In this document: in pieces, positions 42,995-51,406 of the stretch
Numbering within the stretch: position 1 is the first letter of the stretch
How the letters are laid out: each line of letters opens with the position of its first letter
Program-made: the position numbers and the translations under genes
Notes under the pieces: model-generated
What the model was told of the DNA's origin: nothing
The model's input: the letters and a program-made list of their open reading frames with translations, nothing else
The model's database searches: none
NCBI GenBank assembly: GCA_036557705.1
Contig: DATBHB010000159.1
Coordinates: forward strand, 110,062 to 174,061
From: VAZQ01 sp036557705
GTDB lineage: Bacteria > Pseudomonadota > Alphaproteobacteria > Rhizobiales > Xanthobacteraceae
DNA: 64,000 nt
Direction: 5' to 3'

Positions 42995-44068
42995 ATGAAC
43001 GTTTTGATGATCCTGTGCGTGGCCCTCGCGAGCTTGCTCCTTGGGCCCATGGAGGCTCGCGCTCAGGCCGCCTCCGCGGACACAACCTATGCCGAGTTGG
43101 CAAAGCTTCCGCCCGCCGAGCGGATGAAGCGGATCGAGGAGGGTGCCCGTCGCGAAGGAAGGCTCGCCGTCATCCACACCATGCGCGGTGCCGAGAGCGC
43201 CGATCACGTCGCGCTGTTCGGCAAGCGTTTCCCCTTCCTCAAGATCGATTTTCAGGGCGATATCGGCTCGCAGGACGCCGCCGAGCGGCTTTACTCGGAG
43301 GAAACTGCGGGGCGCCACCTCACGGATGTGATCAATGTGGCGCTGCCCGATCTCGGCACGCTTACGGCCAAGGACATGCTGGCGCACCTCAATACGCCCG
43401 CACTCGCGGCGGTGCTGGCGCCCTACCGGGGATTCATCGATCCGCAAGGGCGGTGGACGCCGTGGTACTGGAGCGAGCACGGCATCTCGTACAATCCGAG
43501 CCTCGTTCCGAAGGACAAGGCGCCGACCGGCTGGAGGGACTTGTGCAATCCGTTCTTCAAGGGGAGCGTCTCGTTCGATCCCGCCGAGGACCGCTATCTC
43601 GCCGGCCTCTATGCCATGCTGGGCGATGCACAAACCGAACAGCTGCTCAAATGCATCGGCGAGAACGATCCGATCATCCAGCGCGGCCACACGCAGCGGA
43701 TCGAACTGATGATCGCCGGCGATCACATGGTCCAGGGCGACAATTATCTTTATCATGGCGTCGCCATTAAGCGAAAAAACCCGGCGGCTCCCTATGCGAT
43801 CGTCTATTCGGCGCCCGCGATCGGCTTTGCCGGCGTTGCGGCAATTAACAAGAACGCGCCACACCCCTATGCCGCCGCACTGTGGACCGAGTGGACGCTG
43901 ACGGAGGAAAGCCAGAAATATGTCGCCTCGCTGTTGCGCGGCCCGGTTACGCTCAAGCATCCGTTCCTGCCAGAGAGCATGAAGATCGTCACCTACAACA
44001 GCGAGCCGCCGGACGTGATGACCCGCCTCCTCGGCTATTGGAACAAATACGTGGCCAAGCGCCGCTAA
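42995..44068 (+). CDS. ABC transporter periplasmic binding protein, iron/polyamine-type (family 1)
   Basis: A 357-residue exported protein. It has a signal (MNVLMILCVALASLLLGPMEARA) and a family-1 binding fold, with EGARREGRLAVIHTMRG, DLGTLTAKDMLAHLNTP, GWRDLCNPFFKG and NKNAPHPYAAALWTEWTLTEESQ. This subfamily is usually annotated as Fe(III) or putrescine binding, but many members bind organic anions. It starts 12 bases after the deacetylase-fold gene. Its own permease and ATPase follow, so it is the substrate-capture part of the cluster. Confidence 0.88.
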   Translation: MNVLMILCVALASLLLGPMEARAQAASADTTYAELAKLPPAERMKRIEEGARREGRLAVIHTMRGAESADHVALFGKRFPFLKIDFQGDIGSQDAAERLYSEETAGRHLTDVINVALPDLGTLTAKDMLAHLNTPALAAVLAPYRGFIDPQGRWTPWYWSEHGISYNPSLVPKDKAPTGWRDLCNPFFKGSVSFDPAEDRYLAGLYAMLGDAQTEQLLKCIGENDPIIQRGHTQRIELMIAGDHMVQGDNYLYHGVAIKRKNPAAPYAIVYSAPAIGFAGVAAINKNAPHPYAAALWTEWTLTEESQKYVASLLRGPVTLKHPFLPESMKIVTYNSEPPDVMTRLLGYWNKYVAKRR

Positions 44069-44108
44069 GTGAGCGTAGGGTTGCGCAAAATGGCCTCCGA
44101 TCATGCGC

Positions 44109-44272
44109 GTAGGGTGGGCAAAATCGCGTCTGTGCCGTCCCCGCACGCACAGGCGCCAGCTGCGATTTTGCCCACGCGGTCGTGACCCGCAGCAGCGGAC
44201 AGCGTGGGCAAAATCGCGCCGGCCACCTGGCTCGTGGCGAGGCTTGAGCGCGCGCGATTTTGCCCACCCTAC
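44109..44272. repeat. Compound palindrome, GTAGGGTGGGCAAA family, copy 4
   Basis: Two side-by-side hairpins: GGGCAAAATCGCG with GCGATTTTGCCC, then GTGGGCAAAATCGCG with CGCGATTTTGCCCAC. They lie between GTAGGGTGGGC and GCCCACCCTAC ends. It sits inside an apparent transporter operon, between the binding protein and the permease, 5 bases before the permease ATG. There it may lower expression of the membrane genes relative to the binding protein. Confidence 0.9.
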
Positions 44273-44277
44273 GAGAC

Positions 44278-46023
44278 ATGAGCTTGGCCACCGAAATCTC
44301 AAGTAAGAAAGAGCGCCGGGTTTACCTCGGCTGGCGCGAAATCGCGCTCGTGCTGCTGATCGCTTTCCTCGCCTATCAGGTGATCATCCCGTTCCTGATG
44401 ATCATCTGGACGAGCCTCAAGACCGCGCGGCCGGGCGAGCCGGAATTCCTGAGCCTTGGCGCGGTAACGCTCGCCAACTACGCACGCGCCTTCGGCAGCG
44501 CATCGTTCTGGAGCACGAGCGGAAACACGCTCGCCTTCGCGCTCGCGGCAACGCTCCTCGCTTTCGCCATGGGAGCCTTCATCGCCTGGGCGGTGGAGCG
44601 CACCAACACGCCGCTCGCGCGCTTTATCAGCTTCATGCTGATCGGGCGCATCGTCATTCCCGGTATCCTGATCGCCATTTCGTGGATCCTGGTCGCGAGC
44701 CCCAACATCGGCGTGTTCAATCAGCTGGTGTTGAAATTCTTCGGCGTCCGCAACATCGTCAATATCTACACCTTCTCGGGCATGGTCTTCGTGCAGGCGC
44801 TGGAAATGGTACCGCTCGTATTCCTCCTCCTCTCGGCCGCCTTCCAGGCCATGGACCCACGGCTGGAAGAGGCCTCGACCATGACCGGCGCCGGCAATTG
44901 GCGCACGCTCCGTCGCATTTCGCTGCCGCTCGCTTTGCCTGCGGTCGCGGCGGCGCTGCTGCTCGTCTTCGTCGCCGCCATTGAGACCTTCGAGGTGCCG
45001 CTGCTGATGGGGACGCGCGCGGGCGTGCGCGTCTATACGACTGAGATCTTCTACGACACCTCGCGGACGCCGATCGACTGGGGGCTCGCCGCCACCTATT
45101 CGATCGCGCTGTTGGTGCTGGCGATCATGCTCCTGTTCGGCTATTTCCGGCTGATCCGTCACGGCGAGCGCTACCAGACCATTACCGGCAAGGACTTTCG
45201 GCCGCGGCGCATCGATCTCGGCGTCTTTCGTTACCTGACCTGCAGCCTCGCGCTCGTACTTGTCTTCGTGATCACCGGCGTTCCGTTTCTGATGATGCTC
45301 TATGCGTCGCTGTTGCCGTTCTATCAGGCACCGAGCGCGATCGCGTTCGAGAGCATGTCGTTCGGGAATTACTGGTCGCTGTTCAACAACAGCAAGACCG
45401 TAGCGCCGATGATCAACAGCACCATACTCGGGCCGACCGTTGCCACGGCAGTGATCCTGATCGTTGCCCTCATCGCCTATTTCGTGAACAAGACCCGGAT
45501 TCCCGGACGAAAAATCCTCGACTTTCTCGGCTTCGCGCCGATTGCGATCCCAAGCGTCGTGCTCGGCGCGACCTTTTTCTGGTTCTACCTGTTGGTGCCG
45601 CTGCCGCTGATCGGCACGCTCGCTATCATCGGGCTTGCCTATCTCACCAAGTACATGCCGGTTGCCCTGCGCTTCGTGTCGGCATCGATGATGCAGATTC
45701 ACAGCGAGCTTGACGAGGCCGCGCAGATCGCCGGCGTCTCCTGGGGTCGGAATTTCTTGCGGGTGATGCTGCCCCTGCTGCGGCCAGGCCTGCTGGCGGC
45801 CTGGTTCTGGGTCATGGTGCACGCCTATCGCGAGCTGACCATCGCCTTGATGCTGGCGCGCTCGGCGAACCGCACCGCCGCGGTTGTCATTTTCGACCTG
45901 TGGGAGGAAGGGTCGTTCCTGCTGCTCAGCGCCTTCGGGGTCGTGATGTTCCTGCTTTTGATGGCGCTGAGCGCGCTCGCCTACTCGATCGGCCGCCGTT
46001 TCGGCGTGCAGGAGCAATATTGA
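44278..46023 (+). CDS. ABC transporter permease, fused two-domain (FbpB/ThiP-like)
   Basis: A 581-residue membrane protein with about 12 hydrophobic segments and two permease modules. Each has an EAA loop for contact with the ATPase: EASTMTGAGNWRTLRRISLPL near residue 200 and EAAQIAGVSWGRNFLRVMLPLL near residue 485. The fused arrangement is typical of iron(III) and thiamine importers. ATG 44278 follows the repeat directly. It overlaps the ATPase gene by one base (TGATG), so the two are translated together. Confidence 0.92.
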   Translation: MSLATEISSKKERRVYLGWREIALVLLIAFLAYQVIIPFLMIIWTSLKTARPGEPEFLSLGAVTLANYARAFGSASFWSTSGNTLAFALAATLLAFAMGAFIAWAVERTNTPLARFISFMLIGRIVIPGILIAISWILVASPNIGVFNQLVLKFFGVRNIVNIYTFSGMVFVQALEMVPLVFLLLSAAFQAMDPRLEEASTMTGAGNWRTLRRISLPLALPAVAAALLLVFVAAIETFEVPLLMGTRAGVRVYTTEIFYDTSRTPIDWGLAATYSIALLVLAIMLLFGYFRLIRHGERYQTITGKDFRPRRIDLGVFRYLTCSLALVLVFVITGVPFLMMLYASLLPFYQAPSAIAFESMSFGNYWSLFNNSKTVAPMINSTILGPTVATAVILIVALIAYFVNKTRIPGRKILDFLGFAPIAIPSVVLGATFFWFYLLVPLPLIGTLAIIGLAYLTKYMPVALRFVSASMMQIHSELDEAAQIAGVSWGRNFLRVMLPLLRPGLLAAWFWVMVHAYRELTIALMLARSANRTAAVVIFDLWEEGSFLLLSAFGVVMFLLLMALSALAYSIGRRFGVQEQY

Positions 46024-47129
46024 TGATCCGGGTCGAACGGCTCACGAAAACGTTCCGGGCGCAGAACGAAGTCGTGAGCGCCGTAGACGCCATTCATTTC
46101 GAGGTCGGCGCCGGCGAGATGGTCACCCTGCTCGGGCCGTCGGGCTGCGGCAAGACAACCACATTGCGCTGCATCGCCGGGCTGGAAAGGCCCGATGCCG
46201 GATCGATCGCGATCGGCGACCATAGCGTGGTCGATATTGCGGCGGGCATTTTTGTGCCGCCGCACCGCCGCAATATCGGAATGGTGTTTCAGTCCTATGC
46301 GATCTGGCCGCACATGAGCGTGCTCGAAAATGTCGCCTATGCGCTCGAGGGCCGGCGCATGGCGAAAGCGGAGCGGCGCAAACTCGCCATGGCGGCGCTC
46401 GATGTGGTCAAGCTTGCAAAGTTGGCCGACCGCCCGGCACCGCGACTCTCGGGCGGCCAGCAGCAGCGCGTCGCGATTGCCCGCGCCATTGTGGCGCGGC
46501 CGCAGGTGCTGCTGTTCGATGAGCCGCTGAGTAATCTCGACGCGCGGCTGCGCGCCGAGATGCGCACCGAGCTGCGCCGCATTCAGCGGCAGATCGGGCT
46601 CAGCTCCGTTTATGTGACACACGACCAGGCCGAGGCGCTGGCAGTCTCCGATTGGATCGTGGTGATGAAAGAAGGGCGCATCGTCGAGCGCGGCCGTCCG
46701 CTCGATATCTACCGCTACCCGCGCCACGCATTCACGGCACAATTCCTCGGCACGACGAATCTGATCGCCGGCACGGTCGAAGCACTGGACCCCGCCGCAG
46801 GACGGGTGAAGGTGAAGACAGCGCTCGGCCCGATCATCGGAATCGATCGGGAGGGGAGGCTCCCCCTGGGCGCCAAGGTACTTGTCAGCATTCGCCCGGA
46901 GGATTTTTCGACCGAAACGCCGGCGGCCGACGCCGATGGTGTCCCGGTGAATGTTGTTGAGTGCCATTTGAGCTTGGCGATTTTCGCGGGCGTCGCGGTC
47001 GAGGCTGAGCTGCGGTGCGGAGAGGCGACGTTGCACTGCCTGCTCAACCGCGAGGCCGACCTCACCCCCGGCCGCCCGCTGACGTTGCGCGCCCGTGCAG
47101 ATGCGTGTCTTGTCCTGCCGGAGGAATAA
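46023..47129 (+). CDS. ABC transporter ATP-binding protein (PotA/FbpC-like)
   Basis: A 368-residue ATPase. Walker A is GPSGCGKTT, the Q-loop is in FQSYAIWPHM, the signature LSGGQQQR, Walker B VLLFDEPLSNLD and the switch histidine in VTHDQAEA. The C-terminal part (from about residue 240) is a TOBE domain with VSIRPEDFS. It energises uptake through the fused permease upstream. It is the third part of a complete importer. Confidence 0.94.
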   Translation: MIRVERLTKTFRAQNEVVSAVDAIHFEVGAGEMVTLLGPSGCGKTTTLRCIAGLERPDAGSIAIGDHSVVDIAAGIFVPPHRRNIGMVFQSYAIWPHMSVLENVAYALEGRRMAKAERRKLAMAALDVVKLAKLADRPAPRLSGGQQQRVAIARAIVARPQVLLFDEPLSNLDARLRAEMRTELRRIQRQIGLSSVYVTHDQAEALAVSDWIVVMKEGRIVERGRPLDIYRYPRHAFTAQFLGTTNLIAGTVEALDPAAGRVKVKTALGPIIGIDREGRLPLGAKVLVSIRPEDFSTETPAADADGVPVNVVECHLSLAIFAGVAVEAELRCGEATLHCLLNREADLTPGRPLTLRARADACLVLPEE

Positions 47130-47133
47130 TATT

Positions 47134-47296
47134 GTAGGGTGGGCAAAATCGCCTTGCGAGGTCGCGAAATCGGGCACGACATCAGGGCGATTTTGCCCAC
47201 GCTGTCGAACGCTGCGAGGGTGGACCGCGTGGGCAAAATCGCGCCGGCGCTACCGTGCACGGGCGGGGCTTCGACACGCGATTTTGCCCACCCTAC
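47134..47296. repeat. Compound palindrome, GTAGGGTGGGCAAA family, copy 5
   Basis: GGGCAAAATCGCC pairs with GGCGATTTTGCCC, and then GTGGGCAAAATCGCG pairs with CGCGATTTTGCCCAC. The ends are GTAGGGTGGGC and GCCCACCCTAC. It begins 4 bases after the ATPase stop and ends 14 bases before the first alpha/beta hydrolase gene. Confidence 0.9.
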
Positions 47297-47310
47297 GGCG
47301 GAGTAATGTG

Positions 47311-48684
47311 ATGAACATCGCACCAAAGCTCGCCACCTGGGAGCCCGCGGAAAGCTTTTCGCGCGAGGAGACGATCGCGCGTTCGGAGGCGGTTCTGGGC
47401 AAAGCCAATCTGCCGCTGCGCCAGACCGAAGACATCTTTCGCATCGAGGCGCTCGGGCTCGAATGGGACATGGGCGTGATGGCCTATGAGCCCGCCGATG
47501 CCGCCGCCGTCGCGCGCGGCGCCGACGGCAAGAGAATCGGCATTTTCCTTCTTCACGGCGGCTCCGGCGATTACAAGTCGATGGAGCCGATCGCGAAACT
47601 CTTTGCGGAAAAGTTCGGCTGCAAAGCGGTCGCGATGACCTTTCCCGGCCGGCTCTATCTCGACGATCCGAGCCGCGACTGGCCTGGCGACACCATCAAT
47701 CCGGATGGCACCGTGCGCACCCCGATCTGGCGAATGGGCGAGCGCATTACGCCGGACCAATACGAGGTGGTGCGCGATACCTCGATGCGCTCTCGCTACG
47801 GCACCCGCACGGTGGCCCGCGCCAAGCCGGACACGATTTTCTACGACCGCATGGCGGCCTGGCCGGTCGCCTTCGAGGCCGGGATGAAGGACGCGATGCG
47901 CCGGCACTTCCCGGCGCCCGAATGCTCGATCTATCTCACCGGCCATTCGACCGGCGGGCCGATGGTATTCATGATTTCGCAGCGCGTGCCTAACGTGGCC
48001 GGCATGATCGCGGTCGAGAACTCACCATTCGGATTCATTCAGGAGGAGCAGCACAACTGGTCGGGCGCGCTGGGCAAGGTCGCCGGTTTCGAGCGCGTTA
48101 CGAAGACGAAAGCGACGCGCACTGATCCCTTCAACGAACTCTACATCCGCACCTGGCGCGACCGCGCGCGCTATGCCGGTCCCGAGGCGCTCGGGCAGGA
48201 GGGGCCGCAGGCGCTGATGCGGCTGCCTTGGCTGATGGAGGAAGTCCTCGACTGGTGGGACAGGACCAAGGCACGCCCGCAGTTCAAGGCTGAGTACATC
48301 ATCACCCATAACATTCGCGGCTCGCTCGAAGCGGCTGCGCGCGCCGCGGCCGCGCGGCTCAAAATGTCGGCAGCCGAAACCGAGGCCTTGGTGAAGCACT
48401 ATCTCGGCTTTCCCTACCCGCAGAGCGGGCCGGGCGCGAAGCCGGTGCCGCCGGTCCTGTTCTGCATCAGCAAGGACAGCCGCGATCACAGCCCGGAGGT
48501 CTACCAGGAAGTCGTGCTGCCGATGTTCGCCAAGCTCGATCCGGCGCCGAAACTGCGCGTGACCCGATGGGGCGCTGGCGTGCACACCTATCACAAGTCG
48601 GAGCCCGGCCTGCCGCTCGGCATCGCGCCGCCGGTCGCTGAATTCTACGTCCGCGCGATCCAGGAAGGATATTTTGTATTGTGA
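47311..48684 (+). CDS. Alpha/beta hydrolase of unrecognised family (paralogue 1)
   Basis: A 457-residue protein. The N-terminal 80 residues (EDIFRIEALGLEWDMGV) lead into an alpha/beta hydrolase fold with FLLHGGSGDYKSM as oxyanion loop and YLTGHSTGGPM as nucleophile elbow (serine in GHSTG). Likely catalytic partners are an aspartate in ISKDSRDHSPEVY and a histidine in GAGVHTYHK. FPGRLYLDDPSRDWPGD is a strong conserved block. I do not recognise the family. It is about two-thirds identical to the gene at 48956 by eye, so it is a tandem duplicate. Its position suggests hydrolysis of an imported ester or amide. Confidence 0.83.
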   Translation: MNIAPKLATWEPAESFSREETIARSEAVLGKANLPLRQTEDIFRIEALGLEWDMGVMAYEPADAAAVARGADGKRIGIFLLHGGSGDYKSMEPIAKLFAEKFGCKAVAMTFPGRLYLDDPSRDWPGDTINPDGTVRTPIWRMGERITPDQYEVVRDTSMRSRYGTRTVARAKPDTIFYDRMAAWPVAFEAGMKDAMRRHFPAPECSIYLTGHSTGGPMVFMISQRVPNVAGMIAVENSPFGFIQEEQHNWSGALGKVAGFERVTKTKATRTDPFNELYIRTWRDRARYAGPEALGQEGPQALMRLPWLMEEVLDWWDRTKARPQFKAEYIITHNIRGSLEAAARAAAARLKMSAAETEALVKHYLGFPYPQSGPGAKPVPPVLFCISKDSRDHSPEVYQEVVLPMFAKLDPAPKLRVTRWGAGVHTYHKSEPGLPLGIAPPVAEFYVRAIQEGYFVL

Positions 48685-48761
48685 CCCAAATGCTCGGCAA
48701 GGATTACAACGTGAGCGACTTCCAGCATGTTCCGCCCATATTGAGCCAAATGCTCTTCGAT

Positions 48762-48902
48762 GTCGTCCCGGACGGCTTGCGCGGGTCAAGACCCGTGCAA
48801 GCCGATCCGGGACCCATCTCGCAGCTTGCGACGTGCGGCGAGAATGGGTCCCGGCTCGCGCTCCCCGCGGGCTACGCCCGCGAGTCGCTTGGCCGGGATG
48901 AC
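48762..48902. repeat. Palindromic repeat, GTCGTCCCGG...CCGGGATGAC family
   Basis: GTCGTCCCGGACGGCTTGCG at the left and TCGCTTGGCCGGGATGAC at the right form the outer arms. Inside are CGGGTCAAGACCCG and a GGGACCCAT with ATGGGTCCC pair. It separates the two hydrolase paralogues. A 95-codon frame runs over it from a GTG at 48681 and is unlikely to be a full gene. Confidence 0.75.
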
Positions 48903-48955
48903 ATTTTGAGAGAGCGATCCAATCCAAGCGAAAGCCAGGCTGGAGACGTAAATCA

Positions 48956-50338
48956 ATGTCCGTATTAGCTGATCAACACACCCGCACCTGGCAGCCGCCG
49001 GCCACCTGGTCGCGCGAGCGCGTGATCGCAACCTCGGATGAGGTGCTGGCGAAACCCGCCGGTGCGGTCAAGGAAGCCGAGGACATTTTCCGCTTATCGG
49101 CGCTCGGACTCGAATGGGATATCGGAGTACGGGTCTACGAGCCACATCCTGTGGCGAAAATTGCCCGCGGCGCCGACGGCCGCAGCGTGGGCATTTTCCT
49201 CCTCCACGGCGGCGCCGGCGATTACAAATCGCTGGAGAAATTCGCGCTCCTGTTCGCGGAAAAATTTGCCTTCAAGGTCGTGACCATGACCTTCCCGGGC
49301 CGGCTCTATCTCGACGACCCGAGCCGCGACTGGCCCGGCGATACAATCAACCCGGACGGCAGCGTGCGCACCCCGATATGGCAGAAGGGCGAATACGTCA
49401 CGCCAGATCAGTATGAGGTGGTGAAGGACACGGCCAAGCGAATGAAATACGGCACGCGCACCTCCGCGCGCGCCAAACCGGGCACGCGCTTCTACGACCG
49501 GATGGCCTCGTGGCCGGTCGCCTTCGAAGAGGGCATGAAAGAAGCCTGCCGCCGTCATTTTCCGGTCGGCGAATTCTCGATCTACGTGCACGGCCACTCG
49601 ACCGGCGGCCCTTATGTCTCGATGCTCTCCCAGCGCGTGGCAAACATCGCCGGCGTCATCGCCCTCGAGAACTCAACCTTCGGCTATATCAACGAGAAGA
49701 AACACCAGTGGGGCGGACACGTCGGCAAGATTGAAGGCTATACGGCGGTCGCTCCAAAGAGCGCCGAATCCTGGAAGGACCCATTTACCGACCTCTACAT
49801 CCGCACCTGGCGCGACCTCGCACGCTATCGCGGTTCCGAGGCGCTCGGGCAGGAAGGCCCGCAGGCGCTGATGCGGCTCCCGTGGCTGATGGAAGAAATC
49901 TTGAACGCCTGGGACATTGCGAAAAAGCGGCCGCAGTTCAAGGCCGAGTACATGATCACCCACAATATCGTCGGCGCGCTCGAATCGGCCGCCCGCGCCG
50001 CCGCCGCACGGCTCAAGATGAGCAAGGACCAGACCGACCAACTCGTCGCGCATTATCTGGGATATACGCGGCCGCTCACCGGCTCCGGCGTCAAACCGGT
50101 GCCGCCCTTCCTGTTCGTGATTTCCAAGGACAGCCGCGACCACAGCCCGGAAGTCTATCGCGAGGTCATCATTCCGATGTTCCAGGCGATGGAGCCAGCG
50201 CCGCGTGTTCACGTTACCCGCTTCGGCGCCGGCGTGCATACCTATACCAAGCCCGAGCCCGGCCTGCCGGTCGGCATCGCGCCGGCGGCGGCGCAGTTCT
50301 ATCACGACGCCATCACCGGCGGCTTCTTCACGGCTTAG
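48956..50338 (+). CDS. Alpha/beta hydrolase of unrecognised family (paralogue 2)
   Basis: A 460-residue paralogue of the preceding hydrolase. EDIFRLSALGLEWDIGV, FLLHGGAGDYKSL, FPGRLYLDDPSRDWPGD, YVHGHSTGGPYVS (nucleophile serine), ISKDSRDHSPEVY and FGAGVHTYTK all recur in the same order. The conserved parts are the core and the putative catalytic residues. The insert around residues 240-270 (INEKKHQWGGHVGKIEGY) differs between copies, which may set different substrate ranges or give a heterodimer. A GGAG site lies 9 bases upstream. It is followed 13 bases later by the second deacetylase-fold gene. Confidence 0.84.
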   Translation: MSVLADQHTRTWQPPATWSRERVIATSDEVLAKPAGAVKEAEDIFRLSALGLEWDIGVRVYEPHPVAKIARGADGRSVGIFLLHGGAGDYKSLEKFALLFAEKFAFKVVTMTFPGRLYLDDPSRDWPGDTINPDGSVRTPIWQKGEYVTPDQYEVVKDTAKRMKYGTRTSARAKPGTRFYDRMASWPVAFEEGMKEACRRHFPVGEFSIYVHGHSTGGPYVSMLSQRVANIAGVIALENSTFGYINEKKHQWGGHVGKIEGYTAVAPKSAESWKDPFTDLYIRTWRDLARYRGSEALGQEGPQALMRLPWLMEEILNAWDIAKKRPQFKAEYMITHNIVGALESAARAAAARLKMSKDQTDQLVAHYLGYTRPLTGSGVKPVPPFLFVISKDSRDHSPEVYREVIIPMFQAMEPAPRVHVTRFGAGVHTYTKPEPGLPVGIAPAAAQFYHDAITGGFFTA

Positions 50339-50351
50339 CGGGAGACAATCC

Positions 50352-51224
50352 ATGGCTGCGACGCGCGCGCGCAGGCGCCCAGATATCGAATGGCCGGAGG
50401 GCAAGAAGATCTGCGCCACGCTCACGGTCGCCTTCGAGGCGTTCACACGCGGCGGACATTTCAAGAAGGCCAAAGAGCTGGAGGTCAATCTCGTCTCGCT
50501 GTCGCACGCCAATTACGGCGGCAATGCCGGCATCTGGCGGATTCTCGATGTGCTCGAACGCAACCATGTGCGGGCGACAGTCGACGCCAACGGGCTTGCG
50601 GTGCAGAAATGGCCGGACGCCATCAAGGCGCTGCACGAGGCCGGAAACGAAATCGCCGGTCACGGCACCACCAACGATATTCAGATGACGCAGCTGTCGC
50701 CCGACGACCAGCGCAACGAAATCCGCGAAGTCAACCGCATCGTCAAGGACGTTGTCGGCGAGCAGCCGGTCGGCTGGGTCAGCCCCGGCGGCCATCATAC
50801 GCGCGAGACGCTCGGCATCCTGGCCGAGGAGGGCTACAACTGGTGCGGCGATCAGTGCGACGACGATCTGCCCTACGTGGTTGAAGTCGACGGCCGGCGC
50901 ATGGTGATCATTCCCAAGCACTGGTTCTTCAACGACTGGCGCGCCTGGAACGGCGGCGCTTCAAGCAGCGAGATGGCGTTTCGGCAGTTCAAGGACGGCT
51001 TCGATTTCGTGCTTGAAGAGGCGCTGCGCGGGAAACCCGGACGCATCGATGCGCTCGTTCATGCCGAGCTTGGCGGGCGGCCCTACATGGCGAATGCCTT
51101 CGAGAAGATGATCCGCTATCTGCGGGCGCACGATGACGTGGTCTGGCTGCCTACGCGCGACGAGATCGCCGATTACGTGCTGCAAAACACGAACTATGTG
51201 GAGCCTTATTCACCAACGGGGTAG
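50352..51224 (+). CDS. Polysaccharide-deacetylase-fold protein, PuuE/allantoinase-like (paralogue 2)
   Basis: A 290-residue paralogue of the gene at 42108. CATLTVAFEAFTRGGHFKKAK, SHANYGGNAGIWRILDVLER, EIAGHGTTNDIQM and GWVSPGGHHT align with the first copy, as do HAELGGRPYMANAFEKMIRY and the C-terminal DEIADYVLQNTN. The second histidine of the HxxxxNDH motif in copy one is isoleucine here. It begins 13 bases after the second hydrolase, with GGGAGA before its ATG. The symmetrical layout of the cluster points to one shared substrate class. Confidence 0.86.
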   Translation: MAATRARRRPDIEWPEGKKICATLTVAFEAFTRGGHFKKAKELEVNLVSLSHANYGGNAGIWRILDVLERNHVRATVDANGLAVQKWPDAIKALHEAGNEIAGHGTTNDIQMTQLSPDDQRNEIREVNRIVKDVVGEQPVGWVSPGGHHTRETLGILAEEGYNWCGDQCDDDLPYVVEVDGRRMVIIPKHWFFNDWRAWNGGASSSEMAFRQFKDGFDFVLEEALRGKPGRIDALVHAELGGRPYMANAFEKMIRYLRAHDDVVWLPTRDEIADYVLQNTNYVEPYSPTG

Positions 51225-51297
51225 GGCAAATGGCGATGCGTTGTATGGCTGTCTGGCGAGGTAAAGGGAGAGGGCGATTGCCGCGCCAGATGCTCCG

Positions 51298-51327
51298 TTA
51301 CCTCTCCCCGCTTGCGGGGAGAGGTAA
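51298..51327. terminator. Hairpin of the CCTCTCCCCGC repeat family
   Basis: A perfect 13-base stem: TTACCTCTCCCCG (51298-51310) pairs with CGGGGAGAGGTAA (51315-51327) over a CTTG loop. It lies in the 182-base gap between the deacetylase-fold and aldehyde dehydrogenase genes. It could terminate or stabilise the upstream transcript. The rest of the gap shows nothing else convincing. Confidence 0.6.
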
Positions 51328-51406
51328 GCCGCGCGCTGCTCGCGCGTCGATCACCCACCAAAGATCGCTAACGACTTCGAACTAAACATCCCTGGAGAAA
51401 CCTTCC

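Noticed and set aside
44299..46017. A 572-codon open frame on the minus strand opposite the ABC permease
   Set aside because: The translation is rich in arginine, histidine and glutamate with no hydrophobic or catalytic pattern. The plus strand encodes a clear membrane protein with both EAA loops. It is a high-GC shadow frame.
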